DNA from: CBDESM01 sp965242485
GTDB lineage: Bacteria > Chloroflexota > Dehalococcoidia > Bin125
Direction: 5' to 3'
DNA length: 64,000 bases
NCBI GenBank assembly: GCA_965242485.1
Contig: CBDESM010000003.1
Span: 1,550,001-1,614,000 of the forward strand
The notes under the pieces were generated by a model, which worked only from the letters and a program-made list of their open reading frames with translations, did not search any database and was not told the DNA's origin. Positions within the stretch are counted from its first letter, which is position 1. Each line of letters starts with the position of its first letter. This document shows, piece after piece, positions 17,949 through 27,529 of the stretch. A program made the translations under genes and the position numbers.

Positions 17949-18836
17949 ATGAAGCGGATCGCGGAACTGCTGCGGGGCGCGGCCGGGCGCGCGGGGGCGC
18001 TGGCGATGCGGCCGCGCGCCGTTCCCGTGATCGCCGCCGGCGCAATTGCGGGGGCGCTGATCTTCGCCGTCGCGCTGGGCGCGGCGACCAAGTCGGACGG
18101 CTTCGTGCTGCGCTCCGACGACGGCCTGCCGTTCGTCGCCGAGCTGACCGGCGACGGCGACCGCTGGGTGCTGCTCGGCCACATGTGGCCCACCAACCGG
18201 CACATCTGGGACGTGCTGGAAGCGCGCCTGATCGCCGAGGGCTACCGCGTGCTGAGCTGGGACTTCCGCTGCCACGGCGACACGCGCTGCCAATACAGCG
18301 GCGAGCCGCTCGACGACGTCCCCGAGGTCTACCTCGAGTGGGAGGCCGCGCTGGACCACGCGATCGAGGAGGACGCCGAGGAGATCATCTGCATCGGCGC
18401 GAGCATGGGCGGCACCTCGTTGATGCAGATCGCGGCGTACCGGACGGAGTGCGCCGCCGTCGCCGCCATCTCCAGCCCCAACGTCTTCCCCAACAAACTG
18501 CCCGAAAACTACCGCGACGGCCGCCTCAACGGCCTCTCGACCGTCGCCGAGATCGCCGTCCCCAAGCTCTTCATGGTCGGCGCGACCAACCGCTGCGCCT
18601 ACCTCTACTCCGAGCGCTACTACGAGCGCTCGACCGCACCCTCCCGCCTAATCGTCTACGACACCAGCCTGCACGGCACCACGATGATCGACGACGCCGA
18701 GTTCCGCCAAGACGCCCAACGCGAAATCCTCGCCTTCCTCCGCACCCACGCCGCAATGCAAGGCAAGCAAGTCCGCAACGAAGCCCCAGAGGTCGTGGCA
18801 TACGACGAGTGCTACCCGGACGACGAGGATGACTAG
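17949..18836 (+). CDS. membrane-anchored alpha/beta hydrolase
   Basis: This 295-residue protein has an N-terminal hydrophobic helix (about 24-46) that probably anchors it outside the membrane, then an alpha/beta-hydrolase fold. The oxyanion/early strand is WVLLGHMWPTN, followed by SWDFRCHGDT. The nucleophile elbow is GASMGG with Ser152, and a candidate catalytic His lies in DTSLHGTTM near 245-250. Substrate is unknown. I chose ATG 17949; an in-frame ATG 57 bases earlier overlaps the region next to tRNA-Ser. It is followed by a strong hairpin. Confidence 0.8.
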   Translation: MKRIAELLRGAAGRAGALAMRPRAVPVIAAGAIAGALIFAVALGAATKSDGFVLRSDDGLPFVAELTGDGDRWVLLGHMWPTNRHIWDVLEARLIAEGYRVLSWDFRCHGDTRCQYSGEPLDDVPEVYLEWEAALDHAIEEDAEEIICIGASMGGTSLMQIAAYRTECAAVAAISSPNVFPNKLPENYRDGRLNGLSTVAEIAVPKLFMVGATNRCAYLYSERYYERSTAPSRLIVYDTSLHGTTMIDDAEFRQDAQREILAFLRTHAAMQGKQVRNEAPEVVAYDECYPDDEDD

Positions 18837-18881
18837 TTAGCGTTGTCGTGGTCTGTGTCTTGGGCGAATGTCGGCCCTTCA

Positions 18882-18913
18882 GCGGCTCGACTGCTGGACA
18901 GCAGTCGAGCCGC
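18882..18913. terminator. perfect 15-bp hairpin, possible terminator
   Basis: Arms GCGGCTCGACTGCTG and their exact complement are separated only by GA, so the real loop is about four bases. It lies 45 bases after the hydrolase stop and about 70 bases before the HARE-HTH start. There is no T-tract, so it may be a rho-independent-like stop, an mRNA stabiliser or a mobile repeat relic. Confidence 0.45.
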
Positions 18914-18981
18914 ACGGCCCTATGCGGCGCTTACAATCCCCCCGAGAAAGAGACGGGCCAATTCAAGACGGGGCGAACGGG

Positions 18982-19698
18982 ATGACCAGTTCGGACAACA
19001 AGGGGGTCGACAGCGGATTCATCGAGTTGGCGCAAGAACAGCTGGATGGCGTTGAGGCGCGGCTCGGCGAGATCGAAGTCGAGATGAAGAATCTGGCGCG
19101 CGAGCGCGGCACCTTGCTCAATAACCGACTCCACTTGCAAGGCTTGGTCGGCGTTTCCAACGCCGCGAACGACGGGGTGCAGCGTGGCGGCAACCTTGAT
19201 GTGCAGGCGACTCGCGACGCGGTTGTTGACGTAATCCGCGCTCACGGACGTCCCATGCACTTCCGCGACGAGATCTACCCGAGCCTGGCAGCAGCCGGGC
19301 ACGAGATCGGCGGGCAAGATCCGGCAAGCACGCTGCTCTCGCGGATGACCCCCGACAAGCGCCTGCATCGAACCGGGCGCGGCGAATACGGCCTCGCCGA
19401 GTGGTCCGATCCGGTCCCGTCTCCGGTCCGCGCGGTTTCTGTAGCGGAGAGAGGAGGTTCGAAGGTGGTTGCGGCAGCAGTGCAAGCCTTACGAGATGCC
19501 GGCGAACCTCTCCACTACCGAGAAATCACGAAGCGGACGCTCAGAGGCGGATTGTGGGAGACGTCAGCCAAGATGCCGAACGACGTGATGGCACGCGCAT
19601 TGAACAAGAGCATCGAGAAAAGCGGCAATAAATCACCTGTCATCAAGATTCGCCCCGGCATATTCGGGCTTCGCGGGCGCGACGAGGCGGACTCCTAA
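18982..19698 (+). CDS. tandem HARE-HTH domain protein
   Basis: This 238-residue protein begins with a predicted coiled coil (about 11-55), then two winged-helix HARE-HTH/RpoE-delta-like domains: about 74-138 (RDAVVDVIRAHGRPMHFRDEIYPSL...) and about 157-236 (KVVAAAVQALRDAGEPLHYREITKRTL...). HARE-HTH domains are known from RNA polymerase delta, chromatin proteins and restriction/modification-linked proteins, where they are thought to read modified DNA. GC content is lower than its neighbours and it is flanked upstream by a perfect hairpin, which suggests acquisition. ATG 18982 gives a clean N-terminus; longer frames add unrelated residues. Its stop overlaps the stop of the convergent GNAT gene. 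Confidence 0.75.
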   Translation: MTSSDNKGVDSGFIELAQEQLDGVEARLGEIEVEMKNLARERGTLLNNRLHLQGLVGVSNAANDGVQRGGNLDVQATRDAVVDVIRAHGRPMHFRDEIYPSLAAAGHEIGGQDPASTLLSRMTPDKRLHRTGRGEYGLAEWSDPVPSPVRAVSVAERGGSKVVAAAVQALRDAGEPLHYREITKRTLRGGLWETSAKMPNDVMARALNKSIEKSGNKSPVIKIRPGIFGLRGRDEADS

Positions 19699-20288
19699 TC
19701 CAGCTGTTTCTCCATGCGGTGGACTTCGTCGGAGCCGGTGATGTACTTGACTAGGAAGCCGCGTGTCGTCTTGACGATTTTGTAGCCGAGGCGTTCGTAG
19801 AGGCGAATTGCGCCTTGGTTGTCGCCGATCACGTCTAGGGCCAGGATGGGGAGATTGAGTTCGCGGGCGCAGGCTTCCGCCTCGGCCATCAGTTTGCCGC
19901 CGATGCCCAGGCCGCGGATGTCGGCGTCTACGGCGATGGATTCGACGTAGAGCGCGTTTGGCGGCGGGGACTCGTTGAGCAGCAGGAAGTTGAACAGGAC
20001 GCGGAGGGTTTTGAGCGGCCAGAAGGTGGCGAGCAGGCGGCGGGTGCCGATGTTGTAGAACGTTTCGCCGCTGGATTGGCGGGTGAGGATGCCGGCGATG
20101 CGGCCGTCGACGATCGCCGTCCAGCAGGCGGAGCGGTCGACTTCGCCGGCGAAGAGGCGAACCATGTCATCGGGGCCGTCGAGGCCGATGCGGAGCTTGT
20201 AGGCGAAGGCGGCGTGGAGGATGCGGAGCGCGCCGGCTTCGTGTTCCGGGTCCAATCCCTCGCGGATTTCGACCTCCGCAGCGGTCAC
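19695..20288 (-). CDS. GNAT-family N-acetyltransferase
   Basis: This 197-residue GNAT enzyme has the acetyl-CoA loop in VESIAVDADIRGLGIGGKLMAEAEACARE and the C-terminal ALDVIGDNQGAIRLYERLGYKIVKTTRGFL block. The acceptor is unknown. I chose the GTG at 20288, which overlaps the stop of the upstream membrane-protein gene (GTGA), so the two are translationally coupled. The last codons overlap the convergent HARE-HTH gene by three bases. Confidence 0.85.
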   Translation of the reverse strand: MTAAEVEIREGLDPEHEAGALRILHAAFAYKLRIGLDGPDDMVRLFAGEVDRSACWTAIVDGRIAGILTRQSSGETFYNIGTRRLLATFWPLKTLRVLFNFLLLNESPPPNALYVESIAVDADIRGLGIGGKLMAEAEACARELNLPILALDVIGDNQGAIRLYERLGYKIVKTTRGFLVKYITGSDEVHRMEKQLD

Positions 20289-20554
20289 TGGTCGTCGGCT
20301 TCCGGCGGTGCCGGCGGAGGCGCGCGCTTGGCGAGGAACCACATGATCGCGGGGAGGGCGAGCAGAGTGGCCGCGAGGCCGACGGCGACGCCGGCCCAGG
20401 GGTCGACGGCGAGGCCGAGGATGAGCATCAGGGCGATGCCGATCAGCGGCGCGAACACGCCGGCGCGGGCGGCATCGGCGGGGCGGCGCTGCATCGCGGC
20501 GAGGATGCCGCGGCGTTCCGGATCGGTCGGCTCGGGAGTCGGGTGCTCGGCCAT
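20285..20554 (-). CDS. small two-helix membrane protein
   Basis: This 89-residue protein has a polar N-terminus (1-33), two adjacent hydrophobic helices (about 34-52 and 55-75) and a Pro-rich acidic tail. I do not recognise a family. It sits between sucD and the GNAT gene, overlapping the latter's start by four bases. Confidence 0.6.
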   Translation of the reverse strand: MAEHPTPEPTDPERRGILAAMQRRPADAARAGVFAPLIGIALMLILGLAVDPWAGVAVGLAATLLALPAIMWFLAKRAPPPAPPEADDQ

Positions 20555-20571
20555 GGTCGTCGGCGCGGCGG

Positions 20572-21477
20572 CTATTGCGCGGAGATCGCGCTGGCGAGGC
20601 CGTTCTGCCGCAGCACGCGCAGCATCGTCTGGCCGATCTGGGCCGGGCTGCGCGAGATCGTCGCGCCGTTCTGCTTCAGCACGCGCAACTTGGCGTCGGC
20701 GGTGCCGTCCTTGCCCTCGATGATCGCGCCGGCGTGCCCCATCCGCCGTCCCGGAGGCGCCGACGCGCCGGCCACGAAGGCGACCACGGGCTTCTTCATC
20801 TCGCGTTTGATGTAGGCGGCGGAGGCTTGCTCGGCGGTGCCGCCGATCTCGCCGATCAGCACGACCGCGTCGGTCTCCGGGTCCTCGTTGAACCACTCCA
20901 GCACGCGGACCTGCGGGACGCCGATGATCGGGTCGCCGCCGACGCCGACGCAGGTCGATTGCCCGATGCCGAGCCGGGTCAGCTGGTCGACGGCTTCGTA
21001 GACCAAGGTGCCGGAGCGGGAGACGACGCCGACGCGGCCGGGCAGGAAGACGTCGGGCGGGTGGATGCCGACGCGGCAGCGGCTGGCGGGATGGATCACG
21101 CCGGGGCAGTTGGGGCCGATCAGGCGCGATTTCGAGCCGGCCAGCGCCTCGCGGACGCGGATCATGTCGTGGACGGGCACGCCCTCGGTGATGCAGATGA
21201 TCAGCGGGATTTCCTCGGCGGCCGCCTCGAGGATCGCGTCGGCGGCGCCGGGCGCGGGGACGTAGATGATCGTGCAGTTGGGCTTGGCCGCTTCCTTGGC
21301 CTCGCGCACGGTCGGGAAGACGGGGAAGCCCTCGAACTCGTCGCCGCCGCGGAAGCCGGGGTGGACGCCGGCGACGACTTTGGTGCCGTAGGCGAGGGAG
21401 CGGCGGATCTGGTTCTGGCCCTCGCCGCCGAGGCCCTGGATCATCACCTTGGTGTTCTTGTTCAGCAGCTGCTTCAT
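20572..21477 (-). CDS. sucD: succinyl-CoA ligase alpha subunit
   Basis: This 301-residue subunit binds CoA (N-terminal Rossmann part, MIQGLGGEGQNQIRRSLAYGTKVVAGVHPG) and carries the phosphorylated His in MGHAGAIIEG. The blocks IGPNCPGVIHP and GVVSRSGTLVYEA are typical. The usual glycine-rich GxTGxxG loop reads GLGGEGQ, a small departure. It follows sucC by 27 bases and together they make ATP or GTP in the TCA cycle. Confidence 0.95.
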   Translation of the reverse strand: MKQLLNKNTKVMIQGLGGEGQNQIRRSLAYGTKVVAGVHPGFRGGDEFEGFPVFPTVREAKEAAKPNCTIIYVPAPGAADAILEAAAEEIPLIICITEGVPVHDMIRVREALAGSKSRLIGPNCPGVIHPASRCRVGIHPPDVFLPGRVGVVSRSGTLVYEAVDQLTRLGIGQSTCVGVGGDPIIGVPQVRVLEWFNEDPETDAVVLIGEIGGTAEQASAAYIKREMKKPVVAFVAGASAPPGRRMGHAGAIIEGKDGTADAKLRVLKQNGATISRSPAQIGQTMLRVLRQNGLASAISAQ

Positions 21478-21504
21478 CGGTCGTCTCCAGTGCTGGCGGC
21501 GGGT

Positions 21505-22758
<1,254 letters not shown>

Positions 22759-22919
22759 GTTCACCGCCGTCGGAGTGGCGCGCCGGCCGGCCGCCGCGGG
22801 GAGCGCGAGCGGTCGAATCGCCGCCGCCGCGCCGCACTTGCGAACATAACCGCGCCCCGCGCGTGGGACAACATTTCGGCCCCGATCAGGGCGGAATCCG
22901 CGCCGAGATCGCGCCCGGA

Positions 22920-24140
22920 TCAGCGTTTCCGTGCGAAGCCGCCGGGGATGATGCCGCGTCCGAGGCCCTTGATTCGGCGGTCTTCCGACTGCGCGGCGCG
23001 CTCGGAGAGCGTGTGCAGCGCCTCGCCGAGCGTCGTCTCGCGGAACAACCAGCGGTTCAGCGCCGCGTCGTCGGGCTGCGCGCCGGGCTGCGCCGATGCG
23101 GCCTCGAAGTACCAGGCGCGCATGTCGTCGGCGGCGTACTTGAGCCGGATCGGCATCGGGTGGCCCCAATCGCCGCCGGGGTCGTGGTCCTCGAAGGCGT
23201 TGCGGGCGATCAGCTCGGCCATGCGCTCGATTCCGTCGGCCCCGACGCCGGAGCCGCCGACCGACGTGCGTCCGCGTTCGCGCACCCATTGGTCGTGCCA
23301 GGGCTGGAGCCGGCGGATCTCTCCGGTCAGGCGCTGCAGCAGCGCGTCGGCGCCGCTCGCCGGTTCGGGCGCGGCGAGCTGGACGGGGCAGGTCCACTGC
23401 CCGCCGTTCGCGTCCGCCGGCACGTCGTGCGGATAGTCGGCCAGCGTCGTCTCCGCCGCCGTCTCGAGCAGTCCGAGCGCGGCGCGGAGCACGCCGGTCT
23501 GGAACCCGGCGTCGCCGGGCGCGCCCAGCGGCAGGCCGAGCGGGAACGGGACGAAGAGGGAGCGCGGCGGGCGCATGCCGGCGGCGTGCTCGCGGATCAG
23601 GCTGATCCCGGCCGTGGCGACGCCGGCCCGCTCGATGTAGTGCGAGAGCGCGCAGACCGCGCGCGTGCACCACGGTCAAACCGGCGTCAGCAGCACCGCG
23701 TCGGCGCCGTCATCGCGCAGCAGCCGGCCGACTTCCTCGCCCGTTTCGCGCAGGCCCGTCGGGTCGCCCTGCGCGCCCATGAACGAGTAGTGGTAGTTCG
23801 CCACTCCGCCGATCTCCCCCGCCGCGGCCAGCTCGCGCAGGCGCTCGATCGGGAAGACGACGTTCGGATCGCCGCGGAAGCCGGAGCGGTCGAAGGCGAT
23901 CGAGGCGTGAGACATGCTCAGTTCGCCGGCGTCGACGTCGCCGGGGATCAGCCGGTAGCCCGTGTCGCCCGCTTGGAAGGGGCGGTCGCCGCGCTGCGCG
24001 AGGCCGGCCGTGGTGACGATCGCGATCGTGGACTCGGCGAGCGGCTTGGGCGCGATCCAGGGCGCGGGCTCGATCTCGGGCAGGTCGAGCTTGAGCAGGC
24101 CCTCGGCCATGGCTGGATGGAGATCGGCGGTGCGGACCAT
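22920..24140 (-). CDS. probable selenoprotein of the glycine/betaine/D-proline reductase B (GrdB) family, TGA read as Sec
   Basis: Two open frames in the same reading frame (24140-23676 and 23675-22920) form one 406-residue protein if the TGA at 23678-23676 is read as selenocysteine 155. The join is seamless: DAVLLTPV-U-PWCTRAVCALSHYIERAG. The family keeps a redox Cys or Sec at this point followed by xxC, and downstream PPRSLFVPFPLGLPLGAPGD matches the family's 'PR-F-FPLG-PLG-PG' segment. A hairpin with loop GGUCU begins 15 bases into the codons after UGA, as in bacterial SECIS elements. Relatives with Cys at this position are common and uncharacterised; the classic members reduce C-N or C-S bonds. 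Alternative: a nonsense mutation, but the downstream frame is intact for 251 codons. The selA/B/C/D genes are not in this window. Confidence 0.75.
23648..23664 (-). promoter_or_regulatory. candidate bacterial SECIS apical hairpin
   Basis: Read on the minus strand, a 6-bp GC stem (GCGCGC with GCGCGC) closes a GGUCU loop. The GGUC begins at the 21st base counting from the U of UGA. In E. coli fdhF the SECIS loop GGUC sits at essentially the same distance (22nd base). The match in loop sequence and spacing supports Sec insertion; the high local GC means a stem alone would be weak evidence. Confidence 0.65.
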
Positions 24141-24265
24141 GCTGTCGGCCTCCTCGCGAGCCGCGCGGCGTCGACGTGCGCGGCTCGGCGCAGGATAGGC
24201 GCGGGCAGGCGGTACGATTGGGCGCGGAAAGCAGGTCCCGCGGCGCGGGCAGAGCGGAGGCGCAG

Positions 24266-24607
24266 ATGCCGGAAGACACCGTCGAGGTCAGCGTACGGAT
24301 GGCGGATCGGGGCGAGGTCGGCTACCGCATGATCTCCGCCTCGATCAGCAGCCGCGAAGGGTCGCTCGCCGGCGCGCCGGTCGACTTCAGCATCGTCGAG
24401 GGGCCGGGCGCGCTGACCCAATCCGGAGGCCGCGACCGCACGGTCGAGTCGGACGAGTGGGGCATCGCCGAGGTCAACTGGTACCCGGAGCAGCACCCGC
24501 GCTCGTCGCCCGAGGCCGAGGCGGTCCAGACCGTGACCATCCGCGCGCTCTGCGAGACCGCGGCCCAAGTCGATCTGAACGTCGCCAGCCCGATCTGGAA
24601 GCACTGA
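24266..24607 (+). CDS. single Ig-like (Big-type) domain protein
   Basis: This 113-residue protein reads as one beta-sandwich of the bacterial Ig-like type: VSVRMADRGEVGYRMISASISSREGSLAGAPVDFSIVEGPGALTQSGGRDRTVESDEWGIAEVNWYP. The 'AGAPVDFSIVEGPG...DEWGIAEVNW' pattern resembles invasin/Big1 repeats. No signal peptide is visible, which is odd for such a domain. Function unknown. It is divergent from the selenoprotein gene, and its stop abuts the membrane-protein gene that follows. Confidence 0.55.
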   Translation: MPEDTVEVSVRMADRGEVGYRMISASISSREGSLAGAPVDFSIVEGPGALTQSGGRDRTVESDEWGIAEVNWYPEQHPRSSPEAEAVQTVTIRALCETAAQVDLNVASPIWKH

Positions 24608-25335
24608 TCAGCGAATCCAGCGCATCCCCGCAGCCAGCGCCGGAGCCGCCGCGCGGGCGCTACGTCGTTCCCGACGAGCTGATCGAGCGCGTCGCCCGGG
24701 CGCGGCTCGAGCGCAGCCGGCTGCCGATCTACGACCAGACCGCGGGCATGGGCCTGCTGCCGCTCATCGCCTTCCTGGTCCTGCTCGAACTGGCCGACGT
24801 GCGCTGGGCGATCTGCGTCTCGCTCGCCGTCGCGCTGGCCGTCTTCGCGGTCCAGCGGCGGCTCGAGCGGAGCGGCGGGCTGGTCTTCAAATTGGCGCTG
24901 CTGGGCCTGGTGACGCAGATCGGGGCGGGAATCGCCGGCATCATCGTCGAGTCCGAGCGCGTCTTCCTCTGGCAGGACCCGGTCGGCGATTTCTCCATCG
25001 CCGCGCTCTGCTTCGCTTCGCTGGTGCTGCGCTGGCCGATGATCGGCCGCTTCCTGGGCGAGCTCTTCCCGCGCGTCGCCGCGGCGCTGCCCGCCGGCCA
25101 CAAGGTCTTCTTCTGGATCACGATCATGTTCTTCGTCGAGAACATCGGGATGGGCTTCGTCCGCGTCTGGATGCTCGAGGCGACCGACACCTCCGCTTTG
25201 GAGTACGCGCTGTTCTCGCGCGCCGTCGGCATCCCCTTCCGCATCCTCCTGATCGTCGCCGGCTGGTGGCTGATCCGCCGCGCGATCCGCAACGAGGAGT
25301 ACGCGATCCTGCTCGCCGGCCGCAGCCCCCGTTAG
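24604..25335 (+). CDS. multi-pass membrane protein of unknown function
   Basis: About 243 residues with a polar N-terminus (RGRYVVPDELIERVARARLERSRLPIYDQTAG) and six or so hydrophobic helices. The overall pattern recalls the DUF3159/septation-protein-like integral membrane proteins, but I cannot confirm this. No ATG precedes the polar N-terminal region; a CTG at 24604 overlapping the stop of the Ig-like gene (CTGA) is my best guess, and the first ATG in frame would remove a conserved-looking segment. Start uncertain; the body of the gene is convincing. Confidence 0.6.
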   Translation: MISESSASPQPAPEPPRGRYVVPDELIERVARARLERSRLPIYDQTAGMGLLPLIAFLVLLELADVRWAICVSLAVALAVFAVQRRLERSGGLVFKLALLGLVTQIGAGIAGIIVESERVFLWQDPVGDFSIAALCFASLVLRWPMIGRFLGELFPRVAAALPAGHKVFFWITIMFFVENIGMGFVRVWMLEATDTSALEYALFSRAVGIPFRILLIVAGWWLIRRAIRNEEYAILLAGRSPR

Positions 25336-25344
25336 CCGGGGCCG

Positions 25345-26421
25345 CTAGCCGAAGTGGTCGGGCAGGCCGTACTCGGCGAAGAGGCCGCGGAAGTATTCGA
25401 TCACGTCCGGGTGGTAGGGGATGCCCAGCTCGCGGCGCTCGATCTCCTGCTCGTGTTCTTCGAGGCCGGCGTAGAGGACGCGCTCCTGGCCCGGCGCAGG
25501 CGGGGTTTCGCGCAGCGCCTTGAGGTACGCGTCCATCCCCGCCTTGAACTCGTCCACGTCCGTGAACGCGGCCACGTTCATCACCGTGAAGTGGTGGCCG
25601 ACGCCGTTGTTCCGCTGGACAGCGGAGCCGGCGGCGGAGAGGATGCCGGCGAGGATGTCGATCGAGGCGGCCAGCGAGTAGCCCTTGTGGGAGCCGATCT
25701 CGCGGGTGCCGCCCAAGGGCAGGATCAGGAACTCGTCCGGCGTCTGGGCGGGTTCCATGATCGGCGTGCCCTCGGCGTCGGCGACCCAGCCGGGCAGCAG
25801 CGCTTCGCCGAGCCGCTGCGCCAGCCGCACCTTGTTGCCGGCGACCGACGACATCGAGGCGTCGAAGATGAACGGGGCCTCTGCGCCGGCCGGGGCCGCG
25901 ATCGAGAGCGGGTTGAGGCCGACCATCGCCTTGGAGCCGAAGGTGGGCGCGACGAGCAGGCCGCCCACGGTCATCGAGATGCCGATCATGTCGTGTTCCA
26001 GCGCCATCTGCGCGTGGAACGCGGCCGCGCCGTAGTGCCGCCCGTTGTTGGCCACGACGGTCGCGACGCCCGCGTGCCGCGCCTTCTCGATCGCGATCTC
26101 CATCGCCTGCGGGCCGATCGTCAGGCCGAGCCCGCGGTCGCAGTCGACCGTGGCCGCGGCCGGGTGATCGCGCTCGATCTTCATCACCGGCGCCGGGTTG
26201 ATGTCGCCCGATTTCAGCCCGTCGACGTAGAACCGCATCATGTTCGAGATGCCGTGCGAGTCGATCCCGCGGATGTCGGCGTAGAACAGCGTCTCGGCCG
26301 AGCGTGCCGCGTCGGCTTCGGGCATCCCCAGGGCGCGGAAGATGTCTTGGATCGCGGCGCGCACGTTCGCCGCCGGCATGCGCACGGCGATCTCGTCGGG
26401 GACTTTGAACTGCTTGAGCAT
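25345..26421 (-). CDS. malate/L-lactate dehydrogenase (Ldh_2) family oxidoreductase
   Basis: This 358-residue NAD(P)-dependent dehydrogenase has the non-Rossmann Ldh_2/YlbC fold. Family features include FYADIRGIDSHGISNMMRFYVDG (with the catalytic His), NNGRHYGAAAFHAQMA, ISMTVGGLLVAPTFGSKAMVGLNPLSIAAP and REIGSHKGYSLAASIDILAGILSAA. Likely substrates are 2-oxo acids such as malate, sulfolactate or ureidoglycolate; the sequence does not decide. It stands alone, convergent with the membrane-protein gene by nine bases. Confidence 0.85.
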   Translation of the reverse strand: MLKQFKVPDEIAVRMPAANVRAAIQDIFRALGMPEADAARSAETLFYADIRGIDSHGISNMMRFYVDGLKSGDINPAPVMKIERDHPAAATVDCDRGLGLTIGPQAMEIAIEKARHAGVATVVANNGRHYGAAAFHAQMALEHDMIGISMTVGGLLVAPTFGSKAMVGLNPLSIAAPAGAEAPFIFDASMSSVAGNKVRLAQRLGEALLPGWVADAEGTPIMEPAQTPDEFLILPLGGTREIGSHKGYSLAASIDILAGILSAAGSAVQRNNGVGHHFTVMNVAAFTDVDEFKAGMDAYLKALRETPPAPGQERVLYAGLEEHEQEIERRELGIPYHPDVIEYFRGLFAEYGLPDHFG

Positions 26422-26660
26422 GGCGGGGCTCCGGATTCGGCGCTTGAACGACGGCGGCAGGCTACAGCGGGCGCGCGCCGGGCCCGATTCGGCGGCTCCG
26501 ATGGGAATCTCGTGTTAACGATGCGGCATTCGGGCGGCGGATGTAGTCCGTGACACATTTCACAATCGCTTTCCCCCATAACGTCGCAATCAAGCGCGGC
26601 GGGAGCGAATCGGCCCGGGAGCCCGTCGACCGGAGCGCCGCGCACTGGAAGGCAAGGAAG

Positions 26661-26903
26661 ATGGACCCCACCCTGATCAACTTGGCGCTGCCGCCGGAGG
26701 CGGCGGCCGCGCGCCGGATCGAACTCGCGCAGCGCGCCGCGGTGCAGCGGGAGATCGAGATCCGCGCGCGCCTGGCCCGGCCGGCGCGGCGGCCCCTGAT
26801 CGCGGCCATCCGCGACCGCGCGGCTGCCATCGCGTTCCCCGCGCCGCAGCCGCCCTACGGCCGCCCCGCCCCGCGCGCGCAGCAGCCCTCGCTGCCCTAC
26901 TGA
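26661..26903 (+). CDS. small Ala/Arg-rich hypothetical protein
   Basis: An 80-residue frame starting MDPTLINLALPPEAAAARRIELAQRAAVQREIEIRARL has an AAGGAAG ribosome-binding site directly before the ATG. The middle forms a basic amphipathic helix and the end is Pro-rich. No family is recognised. The upstream 240 bases (26422-26660) are more A+T-rich and hold no other convincing frame. It could be a chance ORF. Confidence 0.35.
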   Translation: MDPTLINLALPPEAAAARRIELAQRAAVQREIEIRARLARPARRPLIAAIRDRAAAIAFPAPQPPYGRPAPRAQQPSLPY

Positions 26904-26970
26904 GCGCCGTCGCGCCGCGATCCGACGCGGCCGCGGCAGTCGCCGCCGCGGATCGCGCGTACCACCGCCC

Positions 26971-26990
26971 CCGCTTAGGATGCTAAGCGG
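26971..26990. other. short hairpin upstream of the DUF35 gene
   Basis: Arms CCGCTTAG and CTAAGCGG close a GATG loop, 70 bases before the DUF35 gene and 67 bases after the small ORF. It could end upstream transcription or act in the leader of the DUF35/thiolase unit. No T-tract follows. Confidence 0.35.
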
Positions 26991-27060
26991 CGGCGCGCCG
27001 GGCTTCGGCGCACCGCTTCAGCGCGGCCCCGCAGCGGGCCGAATCGCAGAGGAGGCGGCG

Positions 27061-27489
27061 ATGGCCGATGAGAAGACGGAAGCCGGCTACAGCCTGCCGA
27101 TCCCGGAGCCGGATCCGGTCTCGCAACCATTCTGGGACGCGGCCAAAGAGGGCCGCCTGGCGCTGCCGCGCTGCACCGACTGCAACCGCGTGCACTGGTA
27201 CCCCCGCGTCATCTGCCCCTTCTGCCACTCCGACGATATTGAGTGGATCGAGGGCTCCGGCAAGGGCACGATCCACACCTTCGCCGTCCAGACCCGCAAG
27301 TGGGGCCCTTGGGATCCTCCCTACGTCACCGCCTACATCGACCTCGCCGAGGGCGACCGCATGGTGACGGTGCTGCGCGGCGTCGACGCCGAAGACCCCG
27401 AGTCGATCAAGATCGGCGCGCCCGTCGAGATCGAGTTCGAACCCGCCAGCGACGACGTCCACATCCCCTTCTGGCGGGTCGTCGGCTGA
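27061..27489 (+). CDS. DUF35 zinc-ribbon/OB-fold acyl-CoA-associated protein
   Basis: This 142-residue protein has a rubredoxin-like zinc ribbon (CTDCNRVHWYPRVICPFC, two CxxC pairs near residues 38-58) followed by an OB fold (GKGTIHTFAVQTRKWGPWDPPYVTAYIDLAEG...). DUF35 proteins pair with thiolase-fold enzymes and channel or hold acyl-CoA substrates. Here the thiolase-like gene follows after 40 bases. Start at ATG 27061 after a GGAGG site. Confidence 0.9.
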   Translation: MADEKTEAGYSLPIPEPDPVSQPFWDAAKEGRLALPRCTDCNRVHWYPRVICPFCHSDDIEWIEGSGKGTIHTFAVQTRKWGPWDPPYVTAYIDLAEGDRMVTVLRGVDAEDPESIKIGAPVEIEFEPASDDVHIPFWRVVG

Positions 27490-27529
27490 GGCCGGCGCGA
27501 GCCCCGAACGCACGAACAGGAGCACCCCG

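Noticed and set aside
23676..24140. Pseudogene by nonsense mutation (two broken halves)
   Set aside because: Both sides keep conserved family sequence, the codon is at the redox position used for Sec/Cys, and a correctly spaced SECIS-like hairpin follows. Kept as a less likely alternative.
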